From Myxococcales bacterium (GTDB lineage: Bacteria > Myxococcota_A > Polyangia > Haliangiales > Haliangiaceae), in NCBI GenBank assembly GCA_016720595.1, contig JADKKI010000004.1:1-64000 (forward strand): DNA of 64,000 nucleotides. Direction: 5' to 3'. The notes beneath the pieces were generated by a model. The model was not told the origin of the DNA. It worked only from the letters and a program-made list of their open reading frames with translations, and searched no databases. Positions within the stretch are counted from its first letter, which is position 1; each line of letters begins with the position of its first letter. The translations under genes were made by a program, and so were the position numbers. Below are positions 26,420 through 35,712 of this stretch, in pieces.

Positions 26420-27630
26420 TGTTCGACCAGGCGATCGGCCTCGCGGCGTTCGCCGACGCGATCGCCGCATGCGATCCGGCCGCCCGGGTCCGCGACGCGC
26501 TGGCGGCCCCCGATCTCGCTCCTCGGCTCGCCGGTGCCCGTCGCCTCGGGATCGCGATCGGCAAGGCGGCGCTCGCGATGGCGCGGGGGGCGGGGCCGGT
26601 GGCGCATGGCATCGCCATCACGCCGATCGACGATGGCGCGGCGCTGCCCGCGGGGTGGCGGATCTTCGTGAGCGCACATCCGGTTCCGGACCAGCGCAGC
26701 GTGGAGGCGGCCGAGCACGCGTGGCGGATCGCCGAGCGCGAGGCACGCTCCGAGGACGTGGTGCTCGCGCTGATCTCGGGTGGCGCGTCTTCGCTGATCG
26801 AGGCGCCACGTGATGGCCTCACCCTGGTCGAGCTGCGCGCGATCACCTCCGAGCTGATGGCGGCAGGGGCGCCGATCGCCGATCTCAACGTGGTGCGGTC
26901 CGCGCTGTCGCGGGTCAAGGCGGGCGGCCTCGTCGCGCGCTCGCCAGCCCATGTGGTCACGCTCGCCGTCAGCGATGTGATCGGGGATGACCTGGCGATC
27001 ATCGGATCGGGGCCGACCATCGCGACGCGCGCACCCCTCGCCTCGCGCGCGAGCGAGATCCTGCGGCGGTACGGGCTCGCGGTGCCGCCGCTGCTCGCGA
27101 CGCTCGATCCCAGGTCGCCGGTGTCCCGCGCCGACCTGGCGCGCGTGATCCTCCCGATGACCGCCTTCGCGGATGCCGCGATCGCCGCGCTCGCCAGCCG
27201 CGGGATCGCTGCACACCGCCACGATCCGCCGTTCGCTGGCGACGTCGGCGCCACCGCCACCGAGCTCGCCGCGCTCCCCGGGCTCGTCGTGGCGTGGGGC
27301 GAACCCACCCTGACCGTGCCCGCGGATCACGGCGAGGGCGGGCGGGCCCAGCAGCTCGCTCTCGAGCTCGCGCGCCACCTGCGCGGGACCCGCCGCGTGG
27401 CACTCGTGATCGGCAGCGACGGCAGCGATGGCCCACCCCCGGCGCACCGACCGACCCCGGCGGGCGCCTTCGTCGATGGCCGCACCTGGGACGCGATCGT
27501 CGCCAAGGGCCTCGATCCCGCCGTCGCGCTCGTGCGTCGCGACGCGGGCACCGTGCTCGCCGCGGTCGATGCGCTGATCGTCACCGGGCCGACCGGCATC
27601 AACCACGCCGATCTCGCGATCCTCGGCTGA
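26419..27630 (+). CDS. Glycerate 2-kinase (MOFRL family)
   Basis: 403 aa, usual length for the GckA/TtuD/MOFRL glycerate kinases, which phosphorylate D-glycerate to 2-phosphoglycerate. Family motifs: GIAIGKAALAMARGA near the N-terminus, LISGGASSLIEAP, NVVRSALSRVKAGGLVA, SDVIGDDLAIIGSGPT, then the MOFRL domain with GGRAQQLALELA, VIGSDGSDGPPPA and GAFVDGRTW. ATG at 26419 overlaps the aminotransferase stop. The pairing could feed serine or hydroxypyruvate-derived glycerate to glycolysis if the aminotransferase acts on such substrates (inference). Confidence 0.92.
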   Translation: MFDQAIGLAAFADAIAACDPAARVRDALAAPDLAPRLAGARRLGIAIGKAALAMARGAGPVAHGIAITPIDDGAALPAGWRIFVSAHPVPDQRSVEAAEHAWRIAEREARSEDVVLALISGGASSLIEAPRDGLTLVELRAITSELMAAGAPIADLNVVRSALSRVKAGGLVARSPAHVVTLAVSDVIGDDLAIIGSGPTIATRAPLASRASEILRRYGLAVPPLLATLDPRSPVSRADLARVILPMTAFADAAIAALASRGIAAHRHDPPFAGDVGATATELAALPGLVVAWGEPTLTVPADHGEGGRAQQLALELARHLRGTRRVALVIGSDGSDGPPPAHRPTPAGAFVDGRTWDAIVAKGLDPAVALVRRDAGTVLAAVDALIVTGPTGINHADLAILG

Positions 27631-27652
27631 CGCGGCGAGAGGCGCTGGATGC

Positions 27653-27661
27653 TGCTATAGA
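27653..27661 (+). promoter_or_regulatory. Extended -10-like box before prmC
   Basis: TGC followed by TATAGA (27656-27661) ends 5 bases before the GTG at 27667, matching an extended -10 element and a leaderless start. No -35 box recognised. Confidence 0.35.
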
Positions 27662-27666
27662 GCCGC

Positions 27667-28527
27667 GTGGCAGTACAGACCTGGACCACGCTCGCCGTGC
27701 TCGACTGGACCGCCCAGCGCTTCACCGAAGCGGGGATCAGCGGCGCGCGGCTCGAGGCCCAGCTCCTGCTCGCGCACGTCCTCGGCTGCTCGCGGGTGCA
27801 GCTCTATACCAACTTCGATAAGCCGCTGGCCGAAGGCGAGCTCGCGGCCTACCGCGCGCTGATCAAGCGCCGGCTCGGTGGCGAGCCGGTCGCCTATCTC
27901 CTGGGCGAGCACGAGTTCTGGGGGCTGCCGCTCTACGTCGATGCGAGCGTCCTCGTGCCACGCCCCGACACGGAGACCGTGATCGAGGTCGCCCGGACCG
28001 TCGTTCCCGATCGAGCGGCCGCCTGTCGCGTCCTCGATCTGTGCACCGGCTCGGGCGCGATCGCGCTCGGGCTCGCCAAGGAGCTGCCCGCCGCGCAGGT
28101 GATCGCCACCGACGTATCAGCCGAGGCGGTGGCGATCGCGACCAAGAACGTCGAGCGCAACCAGCTCGCCGATCGCATCACCGTGCGCCAGGGCGATCTG
28201 TTCGCCCCGGTGGCGGGCGAGACCTTCGACCTGATCGCCTCGAACCCGCCCTACGTGGCCACCGCGATCATCGCGACGCTCTCGCCGGAGGTCCGCCGCG
28301 AGCCGATCCTCGCGCTCGATGGCGGTGCCGATGGGCTCGCGTTCTATGACCGGATCTGCCGCGAGGCCGCCGCGTACCTCGCCCCTGGTGGTGCCCTCGT
28401 GCTCGAGCACGGCTACGACCAGGCCGAGACCGTCCACGCGCGGCTGGCCGCCGCGGGGTTCACGGAGATCACGCTGGTCCACGATCTCGGCAAGCAGCCG
28501 CGCGTCACATGGGGGCGGCGGGGCTGA
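27667..28527 (+). CDS. prmC: Peptide chain release factor N5-glutamine methyltransferase
   Basis: 286 aa. SAM-dependent enzyme that methylates the Gln of the GGQ motif of release factors 1 and 2. The N-terminal helical domain ends with GGEPVAYLLGEHEFWGL, a strong PrmC signature. The Rossmann part has LDLCTGSGAIALG (SAM-binding motif I) and NPPYVAT (catalytic NPPY) near residue 193. GTG is the start. The last 23 bases overlap the 3' end of the convergent lipoprotein gene. Confidence 0.95.
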   Translation: MAVQTWTTLAVLDWTAQRFTEAGISGARLEAQLLLAHVLGCSRVQLYTNFDKPLAEGELAAYRALIKRRLGGEPVAYLLGEHEFWGLPLYVDASVLVPRPDTETVIEVARTVVPDRAAACRVLDLCTGSGAIALGLAKELPAAQVIATDVSAEAVAIATKNVERNQLADRITVRQGDLFAPVAGETFDLIASNPPYVATAIIATLSPEVRREPILALDGGADGLAFYDRICREAAAYLAPGGALVLEHGYDQAETVHARLAAAGFTEITLVHDLGKQPRVTWGRRG

Positions 28528-28873
28528 CCACGACGAGCTCGATCGATTGCGTCTCGTCGAGGTGAGTGGCGGTCAGCGTGGCTCGGCCGACAGCGGTGCC
28601 GGTGACCACGACACTCGAGTACGTGATCCCCGAGAGGGTCACGATCCCCGTCGGATCGATCGCCCAGCTCGCAGCGGCAGGAGTATCGATCTCGTTGCCA
28701 TTGAACACTGCCGTGAAGCTCGACACCGTGACCGACCCGCCGACGACGATCGTCGGGCTACGGCCATTCGTGGTGATCACCCAGATCGGCTCAGCACCAG
28801 GATCGGGATCCGGTTCGTCGGTGCACCCAGCGACGGTGAGGCAGGCGGCGATCATCCAGGTGAGGCGAAGCAT
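28505..28873 (-). CDS. Small lipoprotein with Ig-like (Big2-type) domain
   Basis: 122 aa. MLRLTWMIAACLTVAGC is a lipoprotein signal with lipobox VAGC. The rest is one strand-rich Ig-like domain with VVGGSVTVSSFTAVFNG and the Big2-like VVTGTAVGRATLTAT. Likely a surface or periplasmic structural protein; no specific role can be assigned. It overlaps prmC at the 3' end, and no -10 box was seen near its start. Confidence 0.75.
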   Translation of the reverse strand: MLRLTWMIAACLTVAGCTDEPDPDPGAEPIWVITTNGRSPTIVVGGSVTVSSFTAVFNGNEIDTPAAASWAIDPTGIVTLSGITYSSVVVTGTAVGRATLTATHLDETQSIELVVVSPAAPM

Positions 28874-28944
28874 CCGGGGCACGCTTCCACGTTGCGTGCC
28901 AGTGGTGCCCTTCCGCCCGCTGCGGAGTTGAAACGACAGGTGCC

Positions 28945-31791
28945 TCAGATTTCCGAGCCTGGGCGACGCGCGTGTCGTGGGCGGCGCCGAACTACCGCCA
29001 GCACGCCAAGCACGAGCAACCCGAGGCCGAGCTCGGAGCCCGGGGCCACCTCGCTCGAACAACCACAGCCGTGGGAGCTCGCGACCGGCCTGGGTCCCAC
29101 CGGTGGGCGCGCGATCGCGGCACAGCCATCGTCGACCCCGGCCGCGCACGCACGCTCGAAGTAGACTCGTGCGCGCTCGGCATCCGCGACCTGCTTGGTC
29201 GCGCGGAGCGCCTTGCCTGCGGCGATGCAGCCGAGCGGATCGAAGCCGTCGCAGGCCTTCGACATCCAGCCGAGCGACTGTGCGGGATCGCGGACGGTGG
29301 CCATGCCGTCGGCGTAGTACCCGCCGAGCACGTACATGTAATAGGGGTTGTCCTTCGCGAGCTCCTGCGCGCGCGTGAACGAGGTGGTGCGGAGGCGGGC
29401 GATCTCCGCGGGCGTGCCAGCGCGCTGCTCGTCGAGGAGCGTGGCGAGATCCACGCACGCTTCGGGCATCACGTAGTTCTCGTTCTCGCACGCTGACCGG
29501 AGCGCCTGCTGCGCGCGTCGCTTGTCGAGCTTGGTGCCGCCTTCGCCGGTGGCGAGGTAGTGGCCCACGCCCGCGCACCCGGTGGGCGCACCTGGGCGGC
29601 ACGCCTTCTCGTACTGCGCGTACGCCTTCTTGTGATCGAGGGGCGCACCGGCGCCGTAGCGATAGACATCGCCGGCGTTCGTACAGCCGGCGGCGCTGCC
29701 GAGGTCGCAGGCCTTCTGGAAGTACTTCGCGGCGGCCGCGACGTCCCAGCGCGCGCCGTGCGCCGTGTAATACGCGAAGCCGACGGAGCTGCAGGCATCG
29801 GCCCAGCCGCCGTCGCACGCCCGGGCGTGCATGCGGAGCGCCTCGTCGGGGTGACCCTGTGCCTCGTAGAGGCGTCCCATCCCGAAGCACGCCGCGGCCC
29901 GGCCTTCGTCGCAGCGCGCGCGGTAGATGCCTTCGGCCTTCGCCGCATCCTTGGTGATGCCCCAGCCATCCGCGAGGAGATCCGCCTGCCGGAGGCAGCC
30001 ATCGTCGGACTTGCGCGCGCACGCGGCGGTGAACACCTCGTAGGCCTTGCGCCGATCCGTCTCGCGCTGGCTCGCCGTGAGCTGGTTGCCGAGCGCGATG
30101 CACGCGTGCTCGTGGTGGTCCGTGCATGCTTGCTCCATCACCGCGAGCACCGGCTCGAGCGAGCCGCCGGTCTCGGCGACCAGCGTGCCCAGGTACCCGC
30201 AGGTGTCGGGCTCGCCGAACCGGCAGGCGCGGGTGAAGGCGGCGAGGGCGACCTTGACGTCCTTCACGCCGCCGGCCTCGCCGAAGTAGGCCATCAGCGC
30301 CCACGTCCTGCACGCATGGGCATAGAGCTCGGTGCCCGTGCCGGTGCACGCGCGCTCGAACAGCGCGATCGCCTTGTTCGGATCCGCGGCGGTCCCAGCG
30401 CCCGCACGATAGGCATCTCCCGCCGCATCGCAACCGACGGGGGACGTGAGCTCGCACGCGCGCTCGTAGAGGACGAGCGCACGCTCGGGGGAGGCCGGAC
30501 CGCCAGCGCGCCCGGCGCTCGCGAGCCATCCGGCGAGGTAGCAGGAGTCGCCGTGCTTCGCGTCGCACCCCATGTTGGCGATCACCGATGCGCGCGCGTC
30601 ATCGGACCTCGCGGCGATCAGATCCTGCGCGCCCTGATAGCAGGCGACGGGCCAGCCGCCCTTGCACCCGCGCTCGAGCGCGGCCTGGGCCGCTGCCGGA
30701 TCGGCGGTCATCCCCACGCCGTCGCGGGCGCGGCGTCCATAGTGCTCGCACCAGCCGCCGCCTGCCTCGCACGCCGTCTTGTAGAACCGGGTGGCGAGCG
30801 CCGGATCGGGAGCGGGGATCCCGAGGCCGATCCGATAGAACTCGGCGAGCGTGCCGCAGTACTTCGGATCGAGCTCGCAGCCGCGCTTCGTGAGCTCGAA
30901 CGCGTGCGGCAGGTTCTTCTTCGCGATGCCGAGGCGCTCGCCGATCTTCTGGCAGGCGTCACCATTGTCGTAGCGCGTGCACGCCTTGTCGAACGCATCG
31001 TTCGCACCGTCGATGTCCTTCGCACCCGCGAGGCCGAGGTCGAGTGCGGCGGCGAGGCGCAGGCAGGCATCGCCGCTGCCCCCGTTGCAGCCGTGGCGGT
31101 ACGAGACGATCGCCTTCGCGGGATCCTTCGTCACGCCCTTGCCCTCCTCCTGGAGGATGCCGATCACGAAGCATGCGCCGGAGTCCTCGGGGCACCTCGG
31201 CCCGAGGAGCGCGAACGACTTCTCGAACATCGGCTGTGCCGCGCCGGGGTTCGCCGCACCACCGATCCCGCGCTCGAGCAGATCGGCGCCGCGCGCGCAC
31301 CCGATGCCACTGCCGAGCTCGCACGCGCGCTGGAAGGCGACGCGCGCCGCCGCGTAGTCCGCCGTGCGCACGCCGAGGTCGCCAATGTTGAAGCAGCCTT
31401 CGAGGTCATCGAGCTGACACGCCTTGACGAAGTACGTCATCGCCTTCACGTCATCACGCGGGAGCTTGCTGCGGCCACGCGCCGACAGAAAGCCGAGAAG
31501 CGTGCAGGACGATCCGTGTCCCGCCGCGCACGCCTCGTCGAGCAGCTGGACCGCGTGCCTGGGATCGAGCTCTCGGCCTTTCCCGAGCCCCTTGCCCTCG
31601 AGCTCGTCGCTCGCCTGGTTGTACTTCTCCTGCGGCGAGAGCTTGGGCGCCGGCTTCTTCTTCACGCACGCGCCGGCCGAGATGCTCCACTGCTGTCCAG
31701 CCGGGCAGTTGCGATCCACCGCCCACGCGCGCGCCGGCAGCACCACGAACACGGCGATCACGATCAGCGGGCGCAGCAGCGGGTGGATCAT
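28945..31791 (-). CDS. Secreted Sel1-like repeat protein with MYXO-CTERM-like tail
   Basis: 948 aa. The signal peptide (LIVIAVFVVLPARAWA) is followed by about two dozen Sel1-type repeats of roughly 36 residues, each with paired Cys (for example GCTNAGDVYRYGAGAPLD and GDGCLRQADLLADGWGI). The C-terminus reads H-G-C-G-C-S-S, then a hydrophobic segment (LGLGLLVLGVLAVV) and RRRPRHARR, matching the MYXO-CTERM sorting signal of myxobacteria. Sel1 repeats are protein-binding scaffolds; the repeated Cys pairs suggest disulfides outside the cytoplasm. ATG overlaps the kinase stop by 4 bases, so kinase and repeat protein are co-expressed and may act together. Confidence 0.88.
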   Translation of the reverse strand: MIHPLLRPLIVIAVFVVLPARAWAVDRNCPAGQQWSISAGACVKKKPAPKLSPQEKYNQASDELEGKGLGKGRELDPRHAVQLLDEACAAGHGSSCTLLGFLSARGRSKLPRDDVKAMTYFVKACQLDDLEGCFNIGDLGVRTADYAAARVAFQRACELGSGIGCARGADLLERGIGGAANPGAAQPMFEKSFALLGPRCPEDSGACFVIGILQEEGKGVTKDPAKAIVSYRHGCNGGSGDACLRLAAALDLGLAGAKDIDGANDAFDKACTRYDNGDACQKIGERLGIAKKNLPHAFELTKRGCELDPKYCGTLAEFYRIGLGIPAPDPALATRFYKTACEAGGGWCEHYGRRARDGVGMTADPAAAQAALERGCKGGWPVACYQGAQDLIAARSDDARASVIANMGCDAKHGDSCYLAGWLASAGRAGGPASPERALVLYERACELTSPVGCDAAGDAYRAGAGTAADPNKAIALFERACTGTGTELYAHACRTWALMAYFGEAGGVKDVKVALAAFTRACRFGEPDTCGYLGTLVAETGGSLEPVLAVMEQACTDHHEHACIALGNQLTASQRETDRRKAYEVFTAACARKSDDGCLRQADLLADGWGITKDAAKAEGIYRARCDEGRAAACFGMGRLYEAQGHPDEALRMHARACDGGWADACSSVGFAYYTAHGARWDVAAAAKYFQKACDLGSAAGCTNAGDVYRYGAGAPLDHKKAYAQYEKACRPGAPTGCAGVGHYLATGEGGTKLDKRRAQQALRSACENENYVMPEACVDLATLLDEQRAGTPAEIARLRTTSFTRAQELAKDNPYYMYVLGGYYADGMATVRDPAQSLGWMSKACDGFDPLGCIAAGKALRATKQVADAERARVYFERACAAGVDDGCAAIARPPVGPRPVASSHGCGCSSEVAPGSELGLGLLVLGVLAVVRRRPRHARRPGSEI

Positions 31792-33638
31792 GGCTCGTGT
31801 CCCGGGCCGCTGACGCAGCGCACCCCGACCTCCGGATCGCCCTTGCTCGCGGTCACCGCGACCCGGAAGTGGATCGACGCCTGCCAGCCCGCATCGGGCG
31901 ACACCGTGAACGACGCGCCGCGCGCGATCTTGGTCCCGGGCCTCGGCCCGTCATCGGCGGTCCACTCGAGCACGCTCCCGAGCATGTCGCACAACCCGGC
32001 CGCGGAGCAGGCTTTCGGCGTGGAGGCGGTCAAGCGTGCCTTGCCGCGGAGCAGCGAGGCCACCGCGCGATCCTCCGCCGCGACGAGGGCAGCGGCCTCC
32101 CACTCGAGCTCGGTCGGCAGGCGCCGCCCCAGCGCCTTGCAAGCGGCCGCGGCCACGGCCCAGGTCACGTTGCGCGCGGGGAGGTCCGAGGCGTCGCCCG
32201 GAAGTCCGCCCGCCTTCGGATCGCGCAGCACGCTGCGGAGGAGCTCGAGCGGGAGCTCCCTCCGATCGATCCACAGCTCGGAGAGCGTGAGCTTCGTCGG
32301 TGCCAGGGCATCGGGGTGCGTCCCCGCCGGCTCGCCGAGCGCGTACTCCCCGGCCGGGATCCGCAGCATGTCGGCCGGAAGCAGTGGGCCCGCCGGCAGA
32401 GCGCTGTCGTTCGCCGACGCGACGTCGATCGAGATCGCATCGACCGCGCTCAGTGGCGCCGCCGCGTCTCGTGGCAGTGCCGCATCGGGAGGTGTCGCCG
32501 CGCGATGGCGATGCATCCACGTGCTGCCGAGGTAGGTGAGCCCGACGATGACGCCGAACCCGACCACCAGCGCGACCGTGCGCTGGCTCTTGCGTCGTGG
32601 CGGTTGCGGGTCGACCACGGTCGGCGGCTTCGACGGCAGCGTGTCCTTGCTCGGCGCGGTGGCGAGCAGACCGACCTGGCTCGCGCCGATCTTCAGCGTG
32701 ATCCGCGGCGGCGGGACCGCGGTCCCCGCAGGCACCAGCTTCGCGGCGGCGAGCTCGGCGCGCATCGCATCGGCGTCCTGAGGGCGACGCACCGGATCGA
32801 CATCGAGGCAGCGCTCGACCAGCGTGTAGATCGCCGCCGGGAGTCCTGGACGCAGGGTCGCGAGCGGCACGATGTCGTGGCGGAGGACCTTCTGGAGGAC
32901 CGAGGTCACCGTCTCCCCGCCACAGGCGGCGGTCCCCGCGAGGAGCTCGTACAGGATCGCGCCCATCGCATAGACGTCGGTCCACGGGCCGATCTCGCCG
33001 TGATCGGGCGCCACCTGCTCGATCGCCATGTACCCGGCGGTGCCCATCAGGCTGCCGGTCAACGTCAGGTCCGAGTCCTTGGTCCGCACACGCGCGATGC
33101 CGAAATCGAGCAGCTTCGGGACCTCGCCGTCGTCGGTCTCGGTGACGTAGACGTTCTCCGGCTTGAGATCGCGATGGACGATGCCGGCCTTGTGCGCCGC
33201 GGCCAGGCCCCGCAGCGCACCGTCGAGCACCATCTGGACGCGCGCGAGCTCCATCGTCTCGGGGGGAGCCTGGATCTCCTCGCGGAGCGTGTGCCCGTCG
33301 AGCAGCTCCATCACCAGGTAGAGCGTTCCTGCGTCAGTGCCGAAGTCGAACACCTTGACCACGTGCGCGGTCCGCAGTGCCGCGACGGCCGCCGCCTCGC
33401 GCTGGAACCGTGCGCGCGCGGACTCGGCCCCGGCGACGGCCGGATTCATGATCTTGATCGCGACCCGGCCGCGCGTGTCGGGGTTGATCGCCCGATAGAC
33501 CGCGCCCATTCCACCCACGCCGAGCAGCCCTTCGATCTTGTACTTCCCGATCTGTGCGGACTGGAGGAGGGCGGTCTCGTCCTTGGGACAGACCTTCCAG
33601 TCCTCCGGGTAGTCCGCGCGACAGACCGGGCAGTACAC
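31788..33638 (-). CDS. Membrane Ser/Thr protein kinase with C-terminal FGE-sulfatase-like domain
   Basis: 616 aa. An N-terminal zinc ribbon (C-P-V-C and a second Cys in KVCPKDE, residues 3-20) is followed by a Hanks-type kinase with glycine loop LGVGGMGAVY (39-48), catalytic Lys 62, HRDLKPEN (155-162), DFG (178-180) and an activation segment with MAIEQ in place of APE. A Pro-rich linker and one membrane helix (353-372) lead to a formylglycine-enzyme-like domain (about 430-610): RRLPTELEWEAAA, GLCDMLGSVLEWTADD, RGASFTVSP, VGVRCV. This domain is short and divergent, so it is probably a binding module outside the membrane. GTG start, with TAAGAT 6 bases upstream. Followed by the Sel1-repeat gene (4-base overlap). 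Confidence 0.9.
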   Translation of the reverse strand: MYCPVCRADYPEDWKVCPKDETALLQSAQIGKYKIEGLLGVGGMGAVYRAINPDTRGRVAIKIMNPAVAGAESARARFQREAAAVAALRTAHVVKVFDFGTDAGTLYLVMELLDGHTLREEIQAPPETMELARVQMVLDGALRGLAAAHKAGIVHRDLKPENVYVTETDDGEVPKLLDFGIARVRTKDSDLTLTGSLMGTAGYMAIEQVAPDHGEIGPWTDVYAMGAILYELLAGTAACGGETVTSVLQKVLRHDIVPLATLRPGLPAAIYTLVERCLDVDPVRRPQDADAMRAELAAAKLVPAGTAVPPPRITLKIGASQVGLLATAPSKDTLPSKPPTVVDPQPPRRKSQRTVALVVGFGVIVGLTYLGSTWMHRHRAATPPDAALPRDAAAPLSAVDAISIDVASANDSALPAGPLLPADMLRIPAGEYALGEPAGTHPDALAPTKLTLSELWIDRRELPLELLRSVLRDPKAGGLPGDASDLPARNVTWAVAAAACKALGRRLPTELEWEAAALVAAEDRAVASLLRGKARLTASTPKACSAAGLCDMLGSVLEWTADDGPRPGTKIARGASFTVSPDAGWQASIHFRVAVTASKGDPEVGVRCVSGPGHEP

Positions 33639-33644
33639 ACCACG

Positions 33645-33650
33645 ATCTTA
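33645..33650 (-). promoter_or_regulatory. -10-like box of the kinase gene
   Basis: TAAGAT on the minus strand, 6 bases before the GTG at 33638. It shares a 37-base divergent gap with the Omp85-like gene. Confidence 0.35.
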
Positions 33651-33662
33651 CTCGCCTGCGTG

Positions 33663-33668
33663 TACGAT
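33663..33668 (+). promoter_or_regulatory. -10-like box of the Omp85-like gene
   Basis: TACGAT lies 7 bases before an in-frame GTG at 33676 and includes the first two bases of the ATG at 33667. Confidence 0.35.
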
Positions 33669-33675
33669 GGCGTTC

Positions 33676-35712
33676 GTGCGCTTGCTCGCGATCGTCTGCG
33701 CTACTTTCGCGGGCGTTCAGCTTGCGTCTGCGCAGGGTCCACCGCCTCCGATCTTCCCCCCGCCGAGCGCCTCCCCGCCGCCGCCCGCGGTGCCGGTGAC
33801 CGCTCCACCACCGGTGGTCCCCACGATCGGGTCAACTCAGCCGGCGGCCACCGGCGCCCAGGTCAAGCTCGACCGCGCGGCCGCCGAGCAGCAGTGCGAC
33901 GCGCACGAGCCGAGCTGCAACTGGCTCGCGACGCTCGGTGGACTCGAGCGCCAATCGATGCGGCGAGCGATCACCGCGCGTGGCTACCAGCTGGAGCCCG
34001 AGCCGTGGGGCAAGGTCGTCGGTCAGATCCGCGTCTACAACGAGGACGTGTTCGCCGAGAAGACCCGGCTCCTCCGGTTCTTCAACAACTTCCACGTGAC
34101 CTCGAAGGAGAGCGTGGTCCGCGCCGAGGTGATCCTGCGCCCTGGCGAGGTCTGGGATCAGAACAAGATCGAGGAGACGGCGCGGCGCCTGCGCGATCCG
34201 ATCTTCACGTCGGTGATCGCGGTGGTGCCGGTGAAGTCCGCGGAGGCCGGCAAGGTCGACATCCTCGTGGTCACGCGCGACATCTGGAGCCTCCGCCTCA
34301 ACACCGCCTACACCTTCCAGCAGGGCACGCTGACCGATCTCCAGACCTCGCTCTCGGAGAACAACTTCCTCGGTCGCCGCGTATTGATCGCGGCGTCGTT
34401 CAGCCTCGATCAAGGCGCGGTCGCCGCTGGTCCTCTGTTCATCGACAAGAACTTCCTCGGCAGGCACCTGAACCTGACGGCGCGGGTCAGCACGATCTTG
34501 AATCGCGAGGCGCTGTTCGGCAGCGACATCGGCCTTCCTGGTGCGCCGCGCGATCCGAACACCCCGAGCGGCGGGACGTTCGATCGCGAAGGCAGCTCGA
34601 GCTCGATCTCGATCAACCGGCCGCTGTGGAACCTGGCGACGAAGTGGGGCGTGGGCGTCAGCTTCAGCCACCGGTTCGCGGTCGATCGCAGCTTCTACAA
34701 GACCAACCTGCGGCCGGTGTGGTGCCCGATCGGCGGCGAGTGCGTCAAGCAGATCGATAGCCGCAACCCGACCACGCCGAGCGCGTTCAACCCCACGATG
34801 ACGCCGATCGACGAGCAGCTGCCGTGGGCCTATGCGATGCGGCGCTGGGGCGCGACCGTGTCAGCGGTCCGTCAGTTCGGCACGGCCTACAAGCAGCAGG
34901 TCTCGTTCGGCTACGGGATCGACAGCATCCACCCACGCCTGCTCGACTCCTTCCCGGGCACCGTCGAGCAGCGCGAGCCATTCGCGCGCGCCGTGCTGCC
35001 GCGCTCGGAGGTCACCTCCGTGCCGTTCGTGTCGTACGGGATGTACACGCCCCGCTACAAGACGCGGCGCAACGTCCAGACCTACGACCTCGCCGAGGAT
35101 CTGCGGATCGGGCCGAGCGTGGACGCGTCGATCGGGTTCGGGCTCAAGTTCCTCGGCTCCGACTACGAGTTCCAGCGCGGCGCGCTGTCGGGATCGTGGA
35201 CGTTCCCGTGGTGCCGCGACGGCTCGGTCACGCTGTCCGCGGGGCTCTCCACCCGGCACCAGGACGGCGAGTTCATCGACAACGCCGCGAGTGTCTCCAC
35301 ACGCGTGGTCTCCCCGGTCTACAAGCAGCTGCGGCTGGTCGCCGAGAGCACGTTCGGCACCCGGTGGAACGACACCACCAACGCGCTCCTCAAGATCGGC
35401 TCGGACACCGGCCTGCGTGGCTTCGCGATCAACGAGTTCTCCGGGCAGCGTCTGAGCGGCACCCAGATCGAGGTGCGCTCGCTCCCGGTCGCGCTCTGGG
35501 TGTTCCGCCTCGGTGGCGTGGTGTTCTATGACGTCGGCGGCGCGGCAGACAAGATCGGTGAGCTCGGGCTCCACCACGACGTCGGCCTCGGCCTGCGCTC
35601 GCTGATCCCGCAGACCTCGCGCGAGCTGTTCCGCTTCGATCTCGCGTTCCCGCTCGACGGCGACGGGGCAGGGCACCCGAAGTTCATCGCGGGGTTTCGG
35701 AGCGAGTTCTGA
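33676..35712 (+). CDS. Omp85/BamA-like outer-membrane protein
   Basis: 678 aa from GTG 33676 (681 from ATG 33667). Signal peptide VRLLAIVCATFAGVQLASA, then a Pro-rich linker (about 22-50). A POTRA-like unit (about 100-200) has FNNFHVTSKESVVRAEVILR, GEVWDQNKIEETARRLR and a last strand DILVVTRDIWSL. The remainder is a barrel of alternating strands with a late RGFAINEFSG stretch like the barrel-closing RGF/Y motif of Omp85 proteins. It ends in FRSEF with terminal Phe. A single POTRA-like repeat makes it shorter than BamA, so a TamA-like or specialised Omp85 role is more likely. Its 3' end overlaps the convergent MATE gene by 29 bases. Confidence 0.75.
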   Translation: MRLLAIVCATFAGVQLASAQGPPPPIFPPPSASPPPPAVPVTAPPPVVPTIGSTQPAATGAQVKLDRAAAEQQCDAHEPSCNWLATLGGLERQSMRRAITARGYQLEPEPWGKVVGQIRVYNEDVFAEKTRLLRFFNNFHVTSKESVVRAEVILRPGEVWDQNKIEETARRLRDPIFTSVIAVVPVKSAEAGKVDILVVTRDIWSLRLNTAYTFQQGTLTDLQTSLSENNFLGRRVLIAASFSLDQGAVAAGPLFIDKNFLGRHLNLTARVSTILNREALFGSDIGLPGAPRDPNTPSGGTFDREGSSSSISINRPLWNLATKWGVGVSFSHRFAVDRSFYKTNLRPVWCPIGGECVKQIDSRNPTTPSAFNPTMTPIDEQLPWAYAMRRWGATVSAVRQFGTAYKQQVSFGYGIDSIHPRLLDSFPGTVEQREPFARAVLPRSEVTSVPFVSYGMYTPRYKTRRNVQTYDLAEDLRIGPSVDASIGFGLKFLGSDYEFQRGALSGSWTFPWCRDGSVTLSAGLSTRHQDGEFIDNAASVSTRVVSPVYKQLRLVAESTFGTRWNDTTNALLKIGSDTGLRGFAINEFSGQRLSGTQIEVRSLPVALWVFRLGGVVFYDVGGAADKIGELGLHHDVGLGLRSLIPQTSRELFRFDLAFPLDGDGAGHPKFIAGFRSEF

